Of a stretch of 64,000 nucleotides of DNA, positions 1-8,510 are shown piece after piece; the stretch's first letter is position 1, and every line of letters starts with the position of its first letter. The position numbers and the translations under genes are program-made. This DNA comes from Marinomonas spartinae (GTDB taxonomy: Bacteria > Pseudomonadota > Gammaproteobacteria > Pseudomonadales > Marinomonadaceae), in the NCBI RefSeq assembly GCF_016461715.1, contig NZ_JAEMUI010000004.1, forward strand, positions 1-64,000, in the 5' to 3' direction. Below the pieces are notes generated by a model, which did not search any database, was not told where the DNA came from, and saw only the letters and a list, made by a program, of their open reading frames with translations.

Positions 1-257
1 TCATTCAGTTTCAATTGCAGGTCTTGTGCTTTTGCATTTAATACCGCTGCTTTATCTTGAAACGTGTGAACAGTACTCATATCAATGCTGGTATTAACGT
101 TAACACCTCTGCTTTCAAGCTGTTGCTCAAGATTGTTGACTTTCTCTTGGGCTCTGACAACAGAACCGTATGTACCATCACCTGGGGCTGCAAACGCCGC
201 AGAAGCAAAAGAAGTCGTTGCTAATAGAGTCAGTGCTACTTTTGTTAAAGTATTCAT
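1..257 (-). CDS. Small secreted protein, paralogue of the next gene (3' end outside window)
   Basis: The reading frame starts at ATG 257 behind AAGGAGATG and runs off the left edge after 85 codons. The product begins with a signal peptide (MNTLTKVALTLL...AFA) followed by APGDGTYGS, and then a charged helical region rich in Gln, Glu and Asn. The protein at 401-679 has the same plan (signal peptide, APGDASYGS, helical tail), so the two are tandem paralogues, and the stop is probably only a few codons beyond the edge. Likely periplasmic or secreted. No function is recognised. Confidence 0.7.
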   Translation of the reverse strand, partial: MNTLTKVALTLLATTSFASAAFAAPGDGTYGSVVRAQEKVNNLEQQLESRGVNVNTSIDMSTVHTFQDKAAVLNAKAQDLQLKLN

Positions 258-400
258 AAAACATCTCCTTTGTAGCGAGTTCCAACAGATTTATGACCTG
301 CTTGAACTTTATATTGGACTAACCTGATTAAGTCAGCCCATTGATAAAAGAGTTGCATCTACTCAAAAAATCGATGCAACGGTCACGGATTCACGACAAC

Positions 401-679
401 TTAAGAGTTTTGGCTTTTCAGTTCATTAAGTTGTAGTTGTAGGTTTTCAGCTGCTGTGTTCAATAGTTTAGCTTGCGTATTAACGGTTTTCGCTGTGCTC
501 AGATTCACACCAAGATTTGGCGTTGCACCTAACTGTTGAATTTCACTTTCTAGCTGTTGTACATCCGCTTGTGCTTTTACTTTAGAGCCGTATGAAGCGT
601 CTCCAGGTGCTGCCATCGCAACAGAAGAAATAGAGACCGCTGCAAACAATGCTAATGCGCTTTTAGTTACCAAATTCAT
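401..679 (-). CDS. Small secreted protein of unknown function (92 aa)
   Basis: A 92-residue protein with a clear signal peptide ending near AMA, then the motif APGDASYGSKVKAQ and a helical segment of alternating hydrophobic and Gln/Glu/Asn residues that could form a short coiled coil. The start is supported by TAGGAGGTAAAT just upstream of ATG 679. It is a paralogue of the gene 143 bases downstream on the same strand, and each copy has its own strong ribosome-binding site. The family is not recognised. A periplasmic structural or stress role is only a guess. Confidence 0.75.
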   Translation of the reverse strand: MNLVTKSALALFAAVSISSVAMAAPGDASYGSKVKAQADVQQLESEIQQLGATPNLGVNLSTAKTVNTQAKLLNTAAENLQLQLNELKSQNS

Positions 680-1079
680 ATTTACCTCCTAAGGTATTCC
701 GTATTTAAGAGGCGATAGTTTTTAAAAAGAACATCAAATAAATTTAAAAGATCGCCTGTTCATGTCATGTTTTAAATAATAACACTCATTTAAAAAAATA
801 AAATAGAATCGCTTACAGTATCTCTTTCTATTCATTTTTGAATAAAAAAGCGCACCTTTAATTTAATTAAACACATATTATGCATAAAAGAAGAATCGCC
901 AGATAAACAATCAAATCAGAGCAAAATGCTCCCTTATCACCCTTTAAAAAATCAAACAATATGAACGAGATGTTTATATTTGTTACTTCCCTGTGATATT
1001 AAGGAAATAACTCGAACGCAATCTTTCATAAACGATCTATACTCAGTCGCTAGATGTCTCAAAAATACATGGAGCCTGC
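680..1079. other. AT-rich intergenic region between divergent genes
   Basis: About 400 bases of AT-rich sequence between two divergently transcribed genes. It must hold promoters for both. I see no RNA gene, repeat or further open frame. Confidence 0.6.
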
Positions 1080-1616
1080 ATGAGGTTATTCACTATTACA
1101 TTATTCGCGTTATTGATTAGTGCCTGTTCTAGCGATAATTGGCGCACTGCCAGCCGTGAACCAGCGGGTCTTGCCGCCGATCCCCAGAAAAACAGAGAAG
1201 CGATCATAGAGTTTTACGCCGCTGATGCATTCAGTTGGCGAGGTTGGTTTGCCGTTCATACCTGGATCGCAGTAAAAGAAGAAAATGCCCAAGAATATAC
1301 CGTCTATGAGGTCGTAGGATGGCGGGTAAAGCGAGGGCTACCTGCCTTAGAGACGTACCAGACCACCACTCCTGACCGTTATTGGTTTGGCGCCAAGCCT
1401 GAGAAAATCTTATCTATTCAAGGAGAAAAAGCCCAACGCCTTATCCCGAAAATAACCGCTGCCGTCAAACGCTATCCTTGGGCCAATGAATACGTCGTCT
1501 TCCCTGGTCCAAACAGTAATACATTTCCCGCTTGGATAGGTTTACAGGTGCCTGAGCTTGAACTAGACATGCCATTTCGTGCCATTGGTAGTGGCTACGC
1601 CGATAAAGCAGAATAA
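1080..1616 (+). CDS. DUF3750-type lipoprotein
   Basis: 178 residues starting with a lipoprotein signal peptide (hydrophobic run, then lipobox LISAC with Cys16), so the mature protein should be lipid-anchored in the envelope. The body contains WRGWFAVHTWIAVK, YEVVGWRVKRG, RYWFGAKPE and PGPNSNTFPAWI, which I recognise as the pattern of the DUF3750 family. The function of that family is unknown; the conserved His, Arg and Asn residues hint at an enzyme-like fold. Transcribed alone, with a hairpin 76 bases past the stop. Confidence 0.75.
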   Translation: MRLFTITLFALLISACSSDNWRTASREPAGLAADPQKNREAIIEFYAADAFSWRGWFAVHTWIAVKEENAQEYTVYEVVGWRVKRGLPALETYQTTTPDRYWFGAKPEKILSIQGEKAQRLIPKITAAVKRYPWANEYVVFPGPNSNTFPAWIGLQVPELELDMPFRAIGSGYADKAE

Positions 1617-1691
1617 ATAGCCACCAGATCCCTAAAAAAATTAAGTCAGTATTTAGAAAGCTCCCATATTGACCCTTCCTATCCCTTTAGG

Positions 1692-1717
1692 CTACGTTTT
1701 CTGTTTGGAAAACGTAG
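1692..1717. terminator. Perfect 10-bp hairpin downstream of the DUF3750 gene
   Basis: CTACGTTTTC (1692-1701) and GAAAACGTAG (1708-1717) are a perfect inverted repeat around a 6-base loop. A T6 run lies at 1725-1730, seven bases after the stem, so this may be a weak intrinsic terminator or simply an RNA hairpin. Confidence 0.5.
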
Positions 1718-1825
1718 AGCGCTGTTTTTTCGTGGAAGCGAACCCTCTCTCGCCAAACCTTTTAATTTAATTCATACAAATCTATTCTCGCCATTGTTAC
1801 GAGCACGTCTTTATAAGGCATTAAT

Positions 1826-3730
1826 ATGGACATCACGTTTGAAGCACAAAAAACCCTGCAACGTTTATTGGCTGAACTCGATTTCAGCCAACTCACGCCG
1901 CAAAAAAAATCCATCCTTATTCAGCGTTTAACAAATGGGTTTCAGCCCCTGTTCAACCAGCTTTTTCCACTCTATGGGCAACGCTTTGACCTGCATTACC
2001 ACTTAAAGGTATTACTGCAATCCGTTATCGATTTTCATAAAAAAAAGTGCCCTGCTCAAATCAAAAATAAATCTGCATTCTGGTTCGAGTCCAATCAAAA
2101 TATTGGCATTGCCGTCTATGTGGATTTACTGGCGGATGATCTGAGTTCTCTGATCGAAAAGATCCCTTACTTTGAAGCTTTGGGGGTAAATTATCTGCAT
2201 CTCATGCCGCTTTATTTATCACCAGAAGGAAACAGTGACGGTGGTTATGCCATTTCGGATTACCGTACGGTGTCCCCTAAGCTTGGCACGAACAAAGATT
2301 TAAAAGACCTAGCGTCAGCACTGCATAAAAAAGGCATTCGTATGGTGCTGGACTTTGTATTTAATCACACGTCAGATGAGCATCGCTGGGCACAAGCAGC
2401 AAAAGCAGGCGATCAAGAATACCAAGGCTATTACTATTTTATGGATGAACAAGACGCCATAGAATACAACCAAACCGTACGCGAAATATTCCCACAAATT
2501 CGACGCGGGAGTTTCACCTATTTACCAGAATTAGATCGCCACGTTTGGACAACCTTTAATTCATTTCAATGGGATCTTAACTATTCCAATCCTGCCGTTT
2601 TTGTCGCGGTCGTAGAAGAAATGCTGCACTTGATTCTAAACGGCTGTGATGTGCTACGGCTTGATGCCTTAGCCTTTGTGTGGAAAGAAAAAGGCACCGT
2701 ATGTGAAAATCTCCCCAAAGCACATAACCTGATCAAAGCCTTTAAAGCCTGCTTAGACATTGCAGCACCGCATGTTGTGTTTAAATCGGAAGCCATTGTC
2801 CACCCTGATGAAGTAAACAAATACATTGCGACCGACGAGTGTACGCTCTCTTACAACCCACTTATGATGGCCTTGTTATGGGAAAGTTTAGCGACACGCC
2901 AAACGAATTTGTTATATCAATCCCTTGAGCGCAGTTTTCAGATTCCAGAGCACACCAGCTGGGTCAATTATATTCGTTGCCATGACGACATTGGCTGGTT
3001 ATGGGATGACACCATTTCAGACCGTCTTGGCATTGATGGCATCGGTCATCGTCACTTTTTAAATCAATTCTATACAGGACAATTTGCCGGCTCTTTTGCT
3101 GCTGGAGTACCGTTTCAAGAAAACCCAGTCAATGGCGACTGTCGCGTGTGTGGCACATTGGCGTCTTTAGCAGGCGTTGAAAAAGCCATTGCGGCTGACG
3201 ATCCACTGCTGCTTGATCACGCCATCAAGCGTATACGAGTGCTCAATGGCATCAACTTTGCCATGCCAGGCATTCCCTTGTTGTATCAAGGGGACGACCT
3301 TGGCGTACTTAATAACAACGATTATCTGAACGACCCGACAAAAGCAGACGATAGCCGCTGGGTGCATCGTAAAAAACTCACCAGAGCCGATTTTGTATTA
3401 GCTGAAGACCTCACCACACCACAAGGAAAAGTCGCTCAGTTGATTCGCGAAATGATTCAGATTCGTAAGGCCAATGACATTTTTGCCGCGAAGGCATTCG
3501 AACTGATTTCCCTAGGCAGCGAACATCTCTTCGCCTTCAAACGACAAAGCGGTGATAAGGTTCTGTTGGTCATCGCCAATATTAGCGAACATTACGTACC
3601 GATTACCTCCACACTCGGTGAACTTATCGGCAACCAAACCGCAATGAACTTGCTAAACAATGAACAGATTGATTTATCGTCTTTCAGTCTGATTGAACCA
3701 TTGGATTTGCTGTGGTTAACCAAGGCTTAG
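1826..3730 (+). CDS. Amylosucrase-like GH13 glucosyltransferase
   Basis: 634 residues, matching the usual length of about 630-640 for amylosucrase. The four GH13 motifs are visible: DFVFNH (176-181), DVLRLDALAF with the nucleophile Asp280, KSEAIV with general acid Glu322, and YIRCHDDIGW with His386/Asp387. Region IV HDDIGW and the helical N-terminal domain (about 1-90) are typical of amylosucrase (GH13 subfamily 4), which makes alpha-1,4-glucan from sucrose. No signal peptide, so cytoplasmic. No sucrose porter, phosphorylase or fructokinase lies beside it, so its physiological substrate is less certain; sucrose hydrolase is the main alternative. Confidence 0.88.
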   Translation: MDITFEAQKTLQRLLAELDFSQLTPQKKSILIQRLTNGFQPLFNQLFPLYGQRFDLHYHLKVLLQSVIDFHKKKCPAQIKNKSAFWFESNQNIGIAVYVDLLADDLSSLIEKIPYFEALGVNYLHLMPLYLSPEGNSDGGYAISDYRTVSPKLGTNKDLKDLASALHKKGIRMVLDFVFNHTSDEHRWAQAAKAGDQEYQGYYYFMDEQDAIEYNQTVREIFPQIRRGSFTYLPELDRHVWTTFNSFQWDLNYSNPAVFVAVVEEMLHLILNGCDVLRLDALAFVWKEKGTVCENLPKAHNLIKAFKACLDIAAPHVVFKSEAIVHPDEVNKYIATDECTLSYNPLMMALLWESLATRQTNLLYQSLERSFQIPEHTSWVNYIRCHDDIGWLWDDTISDRLGIDGIGHRHFLNQFYTGQFAGSFAAGVPFQENPVNGDCRVCGTLASLAGVEKAIAADDPLLLDHAIKRIRVLNGINFAMPGIPLLYQGDDLGVLNNNDYLNDPTKADDSRWVHRKKLTRADFVLAEDLTTPQGKVAQLIREMIQIRKANDIFAAKAFELISLGSEHLFAFKRQSGDKVLLVIANISEHYVPITSTLGELIGNQTAMNLLNNEQIDLSSFSLIEPLDLLWLTKA

Positions 3731-3772
3731 TTAGTTTCGTCTCATCATTAACATTGAGATGAAAATCGCCAC

Positions 3773-3815
3773 AAAAAAGCGTATCGACGTTATTTTATAG
3801 TCGATCCGCTTTTTT
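3773..3815 (+). terminator. Intrinsic terminator after the amylosucrase gene
   Basis: A stem made of AAAAAAGCG-t-ATCGAC and GTCGAT-c-CGCTTTTTT encloses an AT-rich loop and ends in T6. The A-run on the left makes it usable from both sides, so it may also serve the yheV-like gene from the right. Confidence 0.85.
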
Positions 3816-3825
3816 GTATTCTTGA

Positions 3826-4086
3826 TTAATGCTTCGTCGAGCCAGGGTTTGGTATAAAGTTAATCACCATTTCATCCGCTTGTGGGGCGCTGCTATGGGG
3901 CGTATTTACACGAGTAGGAATCTCTGTTGGCTGTGCCTGTATTGAGGTGGATTGCTCATCCGTGTACCCACAAGCAATGCACTCACGATATTGCTTTTCT
4001 GCGTCATCATCGCGCCAAGCACGAATCTTATCCATTTCATTACAACGAGGACACACTGCCCCTGCGATAAAGCGTTTTACTGTCAT
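3826..4086 (-). CDS. yheV: YheV-family zinc-ribbon protein
   Basis: 86 residues from ATG 4086 (MTVKRFIAGAVCPRC). An upstream in-frame ATG at 4122 would add 12 residues that do not fit the family. Two Cys pairs, CPRC and CIACG, form a probable zinc ribbon separated by a charged stretch with IRAWRDDDAEK. This is the pattern of the small YheV / DUF2387 family. The C-terminal tail is longer and less conserved than usual. It follows prlC, an arrangement I recall from pseudomonads. Function unknown; nucleic-acid or protein binding is possible. Confidence 0.82.
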   Translation of the reverse strand: MTVKRFIAGAVCPRCNEMDKIRAWRDDDAEKQYRECIACGYTDEQSTSIQAQPTEIPTRVNTPHSSAPQADEMVINFIPNPGSTKH

Positions 4087-4133
4087 AACCCTAATACCTT
4101 TAAAAGTAACGTCTGCAAACAACGTTATAAAAA

Positions 4134-4176
4134 AAACAGCGTCTTGTGCTGACCATCGTCAAGCAAGGCGCTGTTT
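4134..4176 (-). terminator. Intrinsic terminator of prlC
   Basis: Read leftwards, AAACAGCGCCTTG pairs with CAAGACGCTGTTT (13 bp with one G-T pair) and is followed by a T-run. It begins 18 bases past the prlC stop. Confidence 0.88.
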
Positions 4177-4193
4177 CCTTGCAGAACGAAAGT

Positions 4194-6224
4194 TTATGCC
4201 GCGATGCCGCTGTGTCTTAATAAGGCATCGGTACTTGGCTCACGACCGCGAAATTCAGCAAATAACTCTGCCGCTGGACGCGAACCACCATTGGCTAATA
4301 TGGTATCACGGAAGCGTGCACCAGTGTCTTGATTAAAGATGCCATCCTCTTCGAATTTCGAAAAGGCATCGGCCGATAAGACTTCTGCCCATTTATAGCT
4401 GTAGTAACCTGCAGCGTAACCACCAGCAAAAATATGCGAAAAACCATTTTGGAAGCGGTTAAAGTCCGGCGGCGTCGTTACTGCCACTTTGCTGCGCACA
4501 TCGTCAATAACGGACTGAACCGAAATGCCTTTTTGATATTCCCTATGCAAGCGGAAGTCGAATAACGAGAACTCTAGCTGGCGCACCATCTGCATACCCG
4601 ATTGGAAATTTTTCGCGGCCAACATTTTATCTAACAAGTCCTGCGGTAACGGTTCACCCGTTTCAAAATGACCCGCAATGTGCGCGAGCGCTTCGGGTTC
4701 ATAACACCAGTTTTCCATAAATTGACTGGGTAACTCGACAGCATCCCACACCACACCGTTAATACCAGAAACGGATGACACATCTACTTGAGTCAACATA
4801 TGGTGCAAGCCGTGACCAAACTCATGGAACAAAGTCGTGACTTCGTCATGAGTTAACAACGCAGGTTTATCGCCAATCGGTGGCGTAAAGTTACACACTA
4901 AATAGGCTACTGGTAACTGCAAACGATTATCACTCAAACGACGACGCGTACGACAAGCATCCATCCAAGCGCCACCGCGTTTTGCTTCGCGAGCATAAGG
5001 ATCTAAATAAAAGCGTGCAATGTCTTCACCATCCTTACTGATAGTAAATAGCTGTAAGTCTTTGTTATAACTATCAAATTCTTTTTCTTCACGAATATCG
5101 ACGCCAAATAAGGTTTGTGCCACGTGAAACAATCCTGACAATACCTTATCTATTGGGAAGTAAGGACGCAGTGCCTCTTGAGATATACTGTACTGGTGCT
5201 GACGCAATTTTTCCCCATAGTACATCATGTCCCAAGCGTTCAACTCTTCCACGCCATTTTGATCTTTAGCAAAGGCTTTTAATTGCGCAAGATCTTGTTC
5301 TGCCGAGCTTTTTGATTTTTTGGCTAGATCTTCTAAGAAGTCGATAACCTGTTGCCCGTTATCAGCCATTTTGGTCGCAACTGACAATTCAGCGTAGTTA
5401 TCAAACCCAAGAATGTGGGCCATCTCATGGCGTAACGCCAAAATCTCGTCAATTAAAGGAGCGTTATCGAACTTAATGTCGCCTCCTTGATCTGATGCTC
5501 GAGTCGCAAAAGCGCGATACATTTCCTCGCGCAAAGCGGCATTATCAGCGTAACTCATCACAGGCATGTAAGATGGGAAATCCAAAGTGAATAACCATCC
5601 GTCTTTTTCTTTGGCTTCAGCCATTTGTTTCGCTTGCGCTAGTGCCGACTCTGGTAGCCCCGCTAGCTCACTTTCATCAGTGATCAGTTTGCTCCACGCC
5701 TGCGTCGCATCTAAAACGTTTTCGCCAAACTGGCTGCTCAGCTCAGACAAGCGTTGACTGATCTCGCCATAGCGCTTTTTGGCCTCACCCTCGAGAGCCA
5801 CGCCAGACAACTCAAAGTCTCGGATGGTTTGCTTGAGCGCTTCGCTCTGCGCTTGTGTTAACTCTTTTGCCGCATCACTTTCTGCTAAGCGTTTATAGGC
5901 TTGGTAAAGACCCTTGTTTTGCCCTAAATCCGTATAAAACTGAGTCAACTTAGGCAAACAGGCATTATAGGCCTGACGTAACTCGGGCGTATTTTTCACT
6001 GAGTTTAAGTGGCTAATCGGAGACCAAAAATTATTTAAGTCGTCGTGAAGCTGGTCTAATGGCAGAACTAAGCTTTCCCAAGTTGGTTGGGCATTTTGAC
6101 TGACGCAAGCTTCAATCGCGGCTGTGGTGTCTTTTAGTCTTTGCTCTAATTCCGACTCAATCGACGAAACATCAATCGAGGAAAAGGTAGGTAAGCGGGT
6201 CGCATCCCATACGGACTGTGGCAT
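4194..6224 (-). CDS. prlC: Oligopeptidase A (M3 family zinc metallopeptidase)
   Basis: 676 residues, about the family's usual length of 680. The zinc site HEFGH is at 467-471 within LFHEFGHGLHHML, and the downstream GINGVVWDAVELPSQFMENW supplies the third zinc ligand region of M3 peptidases. A helical N-terminal half precedes the catalytic half. No signal peptide; cytoplasmic enzyme degrading oligopeptides and cleaved signal peptides. A strong terminator follows, then the yheV-like gene. The start ATG 6224 fits the family. Confidence 0.95.
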   Translation of the reverse strand: MPQSVWDATRLPTFSSIDVSSIESELEQRLKDTTAAIEACVSQNAQPTWESLVLPLDQLHDDLNNFWSPISHLNSVKNTPELRQAYNACLPKLTQFYTDLGQNKGLYQAYKRLAESDAAKELTQAQSEALKQTIRDFELSGVALEGEAKKRYGEISQRLSELSSQFGENVLDATQAWSKLITDESELAGLPESALAQAKQMAEAKEKDGWLFTLDFPSYMPVMSYADNAALREEMYRAFATRASDQGGDIKFDNAPLIDEILALRHEMAHILGFDNYAELSVATKMADNGQQVIDFLEDLAKKSKSSAEQDLAQLKAFAKDQNGVEELNAWDMMYYGEKLRQHQYSISQEALRPYFPIDKVLSGLFHVAQTLFGVDIREEKEFDSYNKDLQLFTISKDGEDIARFYLDPYAREAKRGGAWMDACRTRRRLSDNRLQLPVAYLVCNFTPPIGDKPALLTHDEVTTLFHEFGHGLHHMLTQVDVSSVSGINGVVWDAVELPSQFMENWCYEPEALAHIAGHFETGEPLPQDLLDKMLAAKNFQSGMQMVRQLEFSLFDFRLHREYQKGISVQSVIDDVRSKVAVTTPPDFNRFQNGFSHIFAGGYAAGYYSYKWAEVLSADAFSKFEEDGIFNQDTGARFRDTILANGGSRPAAELFAEFRGREPSTDALLRHSGIAA

Positions 6225-6450
6225 ATCGTGTTATCCTTCTACGCAAAATAGACAGGCAATCTGCCATATTACGGCACCTTGTCTGACTTCATGTAAGTGG
6301 ATTAAGCAGAACTAAGACTGCCTAATGAAAAAGCTCATGTATGCCTATAAGATATGTGGTGTTTGTGTTTTTTCAATGCTGGAATCGCTATCATAGCGAT
6401 AGTTCTTGTTTACTACACACTAATACCGAAATGATGAGAAGAGAGTCTGT

Positions 6451-7011
6451 ATGGTGATGAAATCTTTCCGTGGTCACACACCACAACTAGGGGAACGCGT
6501 TTGGGTCGACGAGAGCGCCGTTATCATTGGCGATGTGGAAATTGGCGAAGACAGCTCCGTTTGGCCTTTGGTGGCTATTCGTGGTGACATGCATCGTATT
6601 CGCATCGGTGCCAGAACCAGCATTCAAGACAACTCCTGTCTGCACATTACCCATGCCAGCTCCTATAAACCAGAAGGCCATCCTTTAACCATTGGCGATG
6701 ATGTTACTGTGGGTCATATGTCGATGCTCCACGGCTGCGAAATCGGCAACAAGGTTTTAGTGGGAATGGGCACCACCATTTTGGATGGTGCGGTGATCGA
6801 AGAGGAAGTGATCATTGGTGCTGGCTCTTTGGTACCCCCTGGCAAACGTTTGGTATCTGGCTTTTTGTATATGGGTTCGCCAGTCAAACAAGCTCGCCCA
6901 TTAACAGCAAAAGAAATTGAATACTTCCAATACGCTGGCCTGAACTATGTCAAACTCAAAGATGAGTACTTAGCCGAGACCTCACCATTAGCATCAGGTC
7001 CTCAAGAATGA
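6451..7011 (+). CDS. Gamma-class carbonic anhydrase family protein (YrdA-like)
   Basis: 186 residues built of left-handed beta-helix hexapeptide repeats (VIIGDVEIGEDSSVWPLVAIRGD, IRIGARTSIQDNSCLHITH, LTIGDDVTVGHMSMLHGC). The three expected metal-ligand histidines are in CLHITH, TVGHMSMLHGC. The C-terminal helix contains YAGLNYVKLKDEYL. Start at 6451 is favoured by GAGAAGAGAG six bases upstream; ATG 6457 is possible. The family includes zinc carbonic anhydrases and non-catalytic members, so activity is uncertain. The stop overlaps the next gene's start in ATGA, implying co-translation. Confidence 0.88.
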   Translation: MVMKSFRGHTPQLGERVWVDESAVIIGDVEIGEDSSVWPLVAIRGDMHRIRIGARTSIQDNSCLHITHASSYKPEGHPLTIGDDVTVGHMSMLHGCEIGNKVLVGMGTTILDGAVIEEEVIIGAGSLVPPGKRLVSGFLYMGSPVKQARPLTAKEIEYFQYAGLNYVKLKDEYLAETSPLASGPQE

Positions 7012-7472
7012 AACGGTCTAATCTCATCTGGCTAGGTTCTCTGTGTCTCGGTATCTTCATTATTTGGGGAATCAGCGCACATTATCAGTTTTATTCAGAA
7101 GAGCCACATTTATCCAAACCACAGCAAGCGGCCCTTGATATTACTTTGCTCTCAAACCCACAAGCCTTGCCTTCTTTAGAGGGTAAGTCTGGTGCGAATA
7201 TTGGCAGCTGGTTTGGCTTGCTACTGCAACCGACGATTTGTGATGCCATTTGCCAAGGTGAGTCCATGGCCTTCGAACAAAGTGGTCAGGTGGTAATTCG
7301 CCCTTCGTCTCCTTTGTATAAACAAATAGCCCTTATTATGGAAAAAGAAGGTTATCACGAGAGCCAAGGACTGCTCTTATTGGTGAACCCCAAAGGTCAA
7401 TTTGCTGGTAGCATTGCACCACCTTACAGCCAACAAAAAATTGAAGAAGCGTTTAAAGCCCTTAATAAATAA
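7008..7472 (+). CDS. Membrane-anchored protein of unknown function
   Basis: 154 residues. An N-terminal hydrophobic segment (about 8-25) acts as signal anchor or uncleaved signal peptide, and the rest (about 30-154) should lie in the periplasm. The body has two cysteines in PTICDAICQGE, KQIALIMEKEG and a LLLVNPKGQFAGSIAPPY segment, which resembles the end of a thioredoxin-like or Sco-like fold, but the active CxxxC is not clear. It overlaps the carbonic anhydrase gene by four bases and ends in a terminator, forming a two-gene operon. Not assigned to a family. Confidence 0.72.
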   Translation: MKRSNLIWLGSLCLGIFIIWGISAHYQFYSEEPHLSKPQQAALDITLLSNPQALPSLEGKSGANIGSWFGLLLQPTICDAICQGESMAFEQSGQVVIRPSSPLYKQIALIMEKEGYHESQGLLLLVNPKGQFAGSIAPPYSQQKIEEAFKALNK

Positions 7473-7482
7473 GGGCTTTTTC
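7455..7482 (+). terminator. Intrinsic terminator overlapping the preceding stop codon
   Basis: AAAGCCCTTA (7455-7464) pairs with TAAGGGCTTT (7470-7479), followed by T's. The TAA stop of the preceding gene (7470-7472) is part of the right arm. Confidence 0.9.
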
Positions 7483-7507
7483 ATTTAAAAAAAATATTCC
7501 TAAATTT

Positions 7508-7534
7508 TGTAAGAAAAACTCTGCTATTGACGTC
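7508..7534 (+). promoter_or_regulatory. ECF-type promoter of the sigma factor gene
   Basis: TGTAAGAAA (7508-7516), 14 bases, then CGTC (7531-7534). The same two elements with exactly the same spacing lie before the bufferin precursor gene (8406-8432). This pairing is what autoregulation by the encoded ECF sigma factor would produce. A start point near 7540 would make the ATG at 7541 leaderless and supports initiation at 7568. Confidence 0.75.
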
Positions 7535-7567
7535 TAAACTATGAAAAAACGACAAGCAGAGGCTTAC

Positions 7568-8200
7568 ATGACAAACGCTAGCACCTCACCTGGCTCATCG
7601 CCGTCGCCCAATATGGGCGTGTTTTTTGACGTCGAATTCACCCAAGAACTGCGTCAGCAAATGTTGAAATTCGCCCTTCTGCAAGTGCGCGACGAGCAAC
7701 TTGCTGAAGACGCTGTACAAGAAGCCATGATCTCCGCCTATCAAAATATTGATCGCTTCGCACGCCAAGCGGCACTGAAGACCTGGGTTTTCTCTATCCT
7801 GAAAAACAAGGTGATCGACTTACTGCGCAAAGAAAAACGCCATACTGCCGCCAGCCAATTAGAAGAGGGCCCGAATATCAATGGCGAAGCGTTGATCGAT
7901 GCACTATTTACTGAAAATGGCCATTGGCAGAAAAGTGAACGACCACGAAAATGGGATGACCCAGACCACGGCGTGGAAAACGAACATTTCTGGCGCGTGT
8001 TTGATGCCTGCCTAAACGCTTTGCCAGAAAAATATGGTCGATTGTTTATGATGCGTGAGTTTCTGGAAATGGAAACCAGCGAGATCTGCTATAACGAAGA
8101 ACTCACCATCACTAACCTCAACGTCACCCTTTACCGCGCACGTTTGCGTTTACGTGAATGCTTAGAAGACAACTGGTACGCAGCGGAGCCAACATCATGA
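7568..8200 (+). CDS. ECF-family RNA polymerase sigma factor controlling the bufferin operon
   Basis: 210 residues from ATG 7568, preceded by GCAGAGG; an upstream ATG at 7541 would sit on the predicted transcription start. Sigma region 2 is visible as QLAEDAVQEAMISAYQNIDRF and ALKTWVFSILKNKVIDLLRKEKR. Region 4 is the part from FDACLNALPEKYGRLFMMREFLEM to LTITNLNVTLYRARLRLRECL, with its helix-turn-helix. The stop overlaps the anti-sigma start in ATGA. Both its own gene and the precursor gene carry the same promoter pattern. It likely responds to copper or another soft metal, by analogy with bufferin operons; the signal is inference. Confidence 0.88.
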   Translation: MTNASTSPGSSPSPNMGVFFDVEFTQELRQQMLKFALLQVRDEQLAEDAVQEAMISAYQNIDRFARQAALKTWVFSILKNKVIDLLRKEKRHTAASQLEEGPNINGEALIDALFTENGHWQKSERPRKWDDPDHGVENEHFWRVFDACLNALPEKYGRLFMMREFLEMETSEICYNEELTITNLNVTLYRARLRLRECLEDNWYAAEPTS

Positions 8201-8379
8201 ATTGCAAACAAGCCACACAACTACTTTCTGAAAAACTTGATCGTCCACTGAACGCCAAAGAAAAAGTGTCCTTAGGTGTGCATACCACCATCTGTGTGTC
8301 ATGCCGACGCTTCTCTCATCAAGTAGAAGAATTGCGAACAATTTCAAAGCGTTATGTTGAAGAATCAAAAAGCGAATAA
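8197..8379 (+). CDS. Short zinc-binding (ZAS) anti-sigma factor
   Basis: 60 residues starting at ATG 8197, overlapping the sigma stop by four bases. It contains the HxxxCxxC motif (HTTICVSC) of the zf-HC2/ZAS anti-sigma domain and an upstream Cys in MNCKQATQLLS. There is no membrane segment, so it is a soluble anti-sigma rather than a membrane-tethered one. It would bind the partner sigma factor and release it on metal or thiol stress. The ribosome-binding site lies within the sigma gene, suggesting coupled translation. Confidence 0.85.
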   Translation: MNCKQATQLLSEKLDRPLNAKEKVSLGVHTTICVSCRRFSHQVEELRTISKRYVEESKSE

Positions 8380-8405
8380 TTTTTTAAAATTTTTTCCTGT
8401 TTTTG

Positions 8406-8432
8406 TGTAAGAAATCCCTTCCTCACTTCGAC
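8406..8432 (+). promoter_or_regulatory. ECF-type promoter of the bufferin structural operon
   Basis: TGTAAGAAA (8406-8414), 14 bases, CGAC (8429-8432). It matches the promoter before the sigma gene in both elements and spacing. It leaves a leader of about 70 bases before the precursor ATG at 8511. Confidence 0.75.
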
Positions 8433-8510
8433 AAAGGAATGTCACTACAAGGAAAGGCCGTTGGCCCACCTTGTTTATACAATCCAATAACGAAAAAAGA
8501 GGATACACCC

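Noticed and set aside
3947-4336. 129-codon plus-strand frame over yheV and prlC
   Set aside because: Antisense to two supported genes and their terminator.
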